From positions 122,400,705 to 122,464,704 of the forward strand of contig CM042012.1 in NCBI GenBank assembly GCA_023525715.1: 64,000 nt of DNA. Reading direction: 5' to 3'. Positions 63,677 through 64,000 of this stretch are shown in pieces. A program made the translations under genes and the position numbers. The notes below the pieces were generated by a model. That model worked only from the letters and a program-made list of their open reading frames with translations. It did not search any database and had not been told where the DNA came from. Positions within the stretch are counted from its first letter, which is position 1. Each line of letters begins with the position of its first letter. This DNA comes from Cichorium intybus. Lineage: Eukaryota > Streptophyta > Magnoliopsida > Asterales > Asteraceae.

Positions 63677-64000
63677 GTAATTTGTCAAGGGTAAACAAAA
63701 GATAAGGGTTAAATGCACCTTTATGCAAAAAAAACTTACATTTTTCTCAATGTATGCAACAAAGTGCATTCTTAGATGGAATTAGAAACCATATTTTATT
63801 CTACGGCCAAAATGCTTATTTATGCAAGAATATTTGACATTTTTCCAATTTATGCAATAACAGCTCACTTTATCACCAATTTACGCACCAAAAGTATGTT
63901 TTTTGTTTTACAATTTATGCAATTGACACAAAATATGGAACCATGTTTCAACAGGTAATCTGTCAACCATTGTGATGTTGAAGTTGCTTAGTATTCTCCA
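63677..64000. other. AT-rich window end
   Basis: Words such as 'aaatgcacctttatgcaaaa', 'tttctcaatgtatgcaac' and 'caatttatgcaataac' repeat loosely between 63710 and 63925. No gene is supported. Confidence 0.35.

Overview
The window is nuclear DNA of a flowering plant. It holds two intron-rich genes whose proteins have the plant form: TATA-binding protein (about 13.4-15.8 kb) and a DnaJ chaperone of the DnaJ-X group (about 20.8-23.8 kb). Almost everything else is transposable-element DNA with (TA)n microsatellites. The repeat style (gypsy LTRs running TGTAACACCC...TTACA, abundant gag-bearing copia elements) would suit a composite such as the lettuce group, but that is inference; the sequence itself supports only 'eudicot-like plant'.

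Layout. 1-8.7 kb: pieces of LTR retrotransposons, including the 3' end of a copia element (766-3107) that sits in one gypsy LTR and is itself interrupted by another, a Stowaway-like MITE (6467-6721) and a solo LTR with a perfect target-site duplication (7019-8727). 9-12 kb: a (TA)n tract, a foldback, a decayed LINE reverse transcriptase and a hAT element inserted into it (10041-11964, 8-bp duplication CATTATAG). 12.6-16.1 kb: the TBP gene, 9 exons, 200 aa, with its stop codon split by the last intron. 16.3-20 kb: a foldback element of Mutator type with an 11-bp duplication and a small hAT in its loop, then a decayed Ac-like hAT (18817-19924) just upstream of the DnaJ gene. 20.1-23.8 kb: the DnaJ gene, 342 aa, with a 7-bp tandem array in one intron.

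25.4-54.9 kb is one deep nest. An old gypsy element has its 5' LTR (25358-45716) split by a copia element (26537-44710, duplication CCTAT). That copia element codes only for a gag-like protein. Inside it, in opposite orientation, lies a related copia element with a full gag-pol set (30149-40688, duplication ATTAA), and the gag of that one is split by a gypsy solo LTR (35301-38164, duplication TTCTA). The body of the old gypsy element also received a young non-coding gypsy element (47121-54714, duplication TAAAA) whose two LTRs have the same length, 1912 bp, and appear identical.

55-64 kb: four further (TA)n tracts, a putative mobile segment between two of them carrying a possible captured gene fragment, an AACCGG-rich hAT MITE (59355-59748), and mostly unassigned AT-rich DNA.

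The most interesting signals are the gag-only copia subfamily next to its likely autonomous partner, a short non-coding motif repeated seven times in these copia elements, the young coding-free gypsy element with a 44-bp internal array, and three hAT elements filled with AACCGG repeats.
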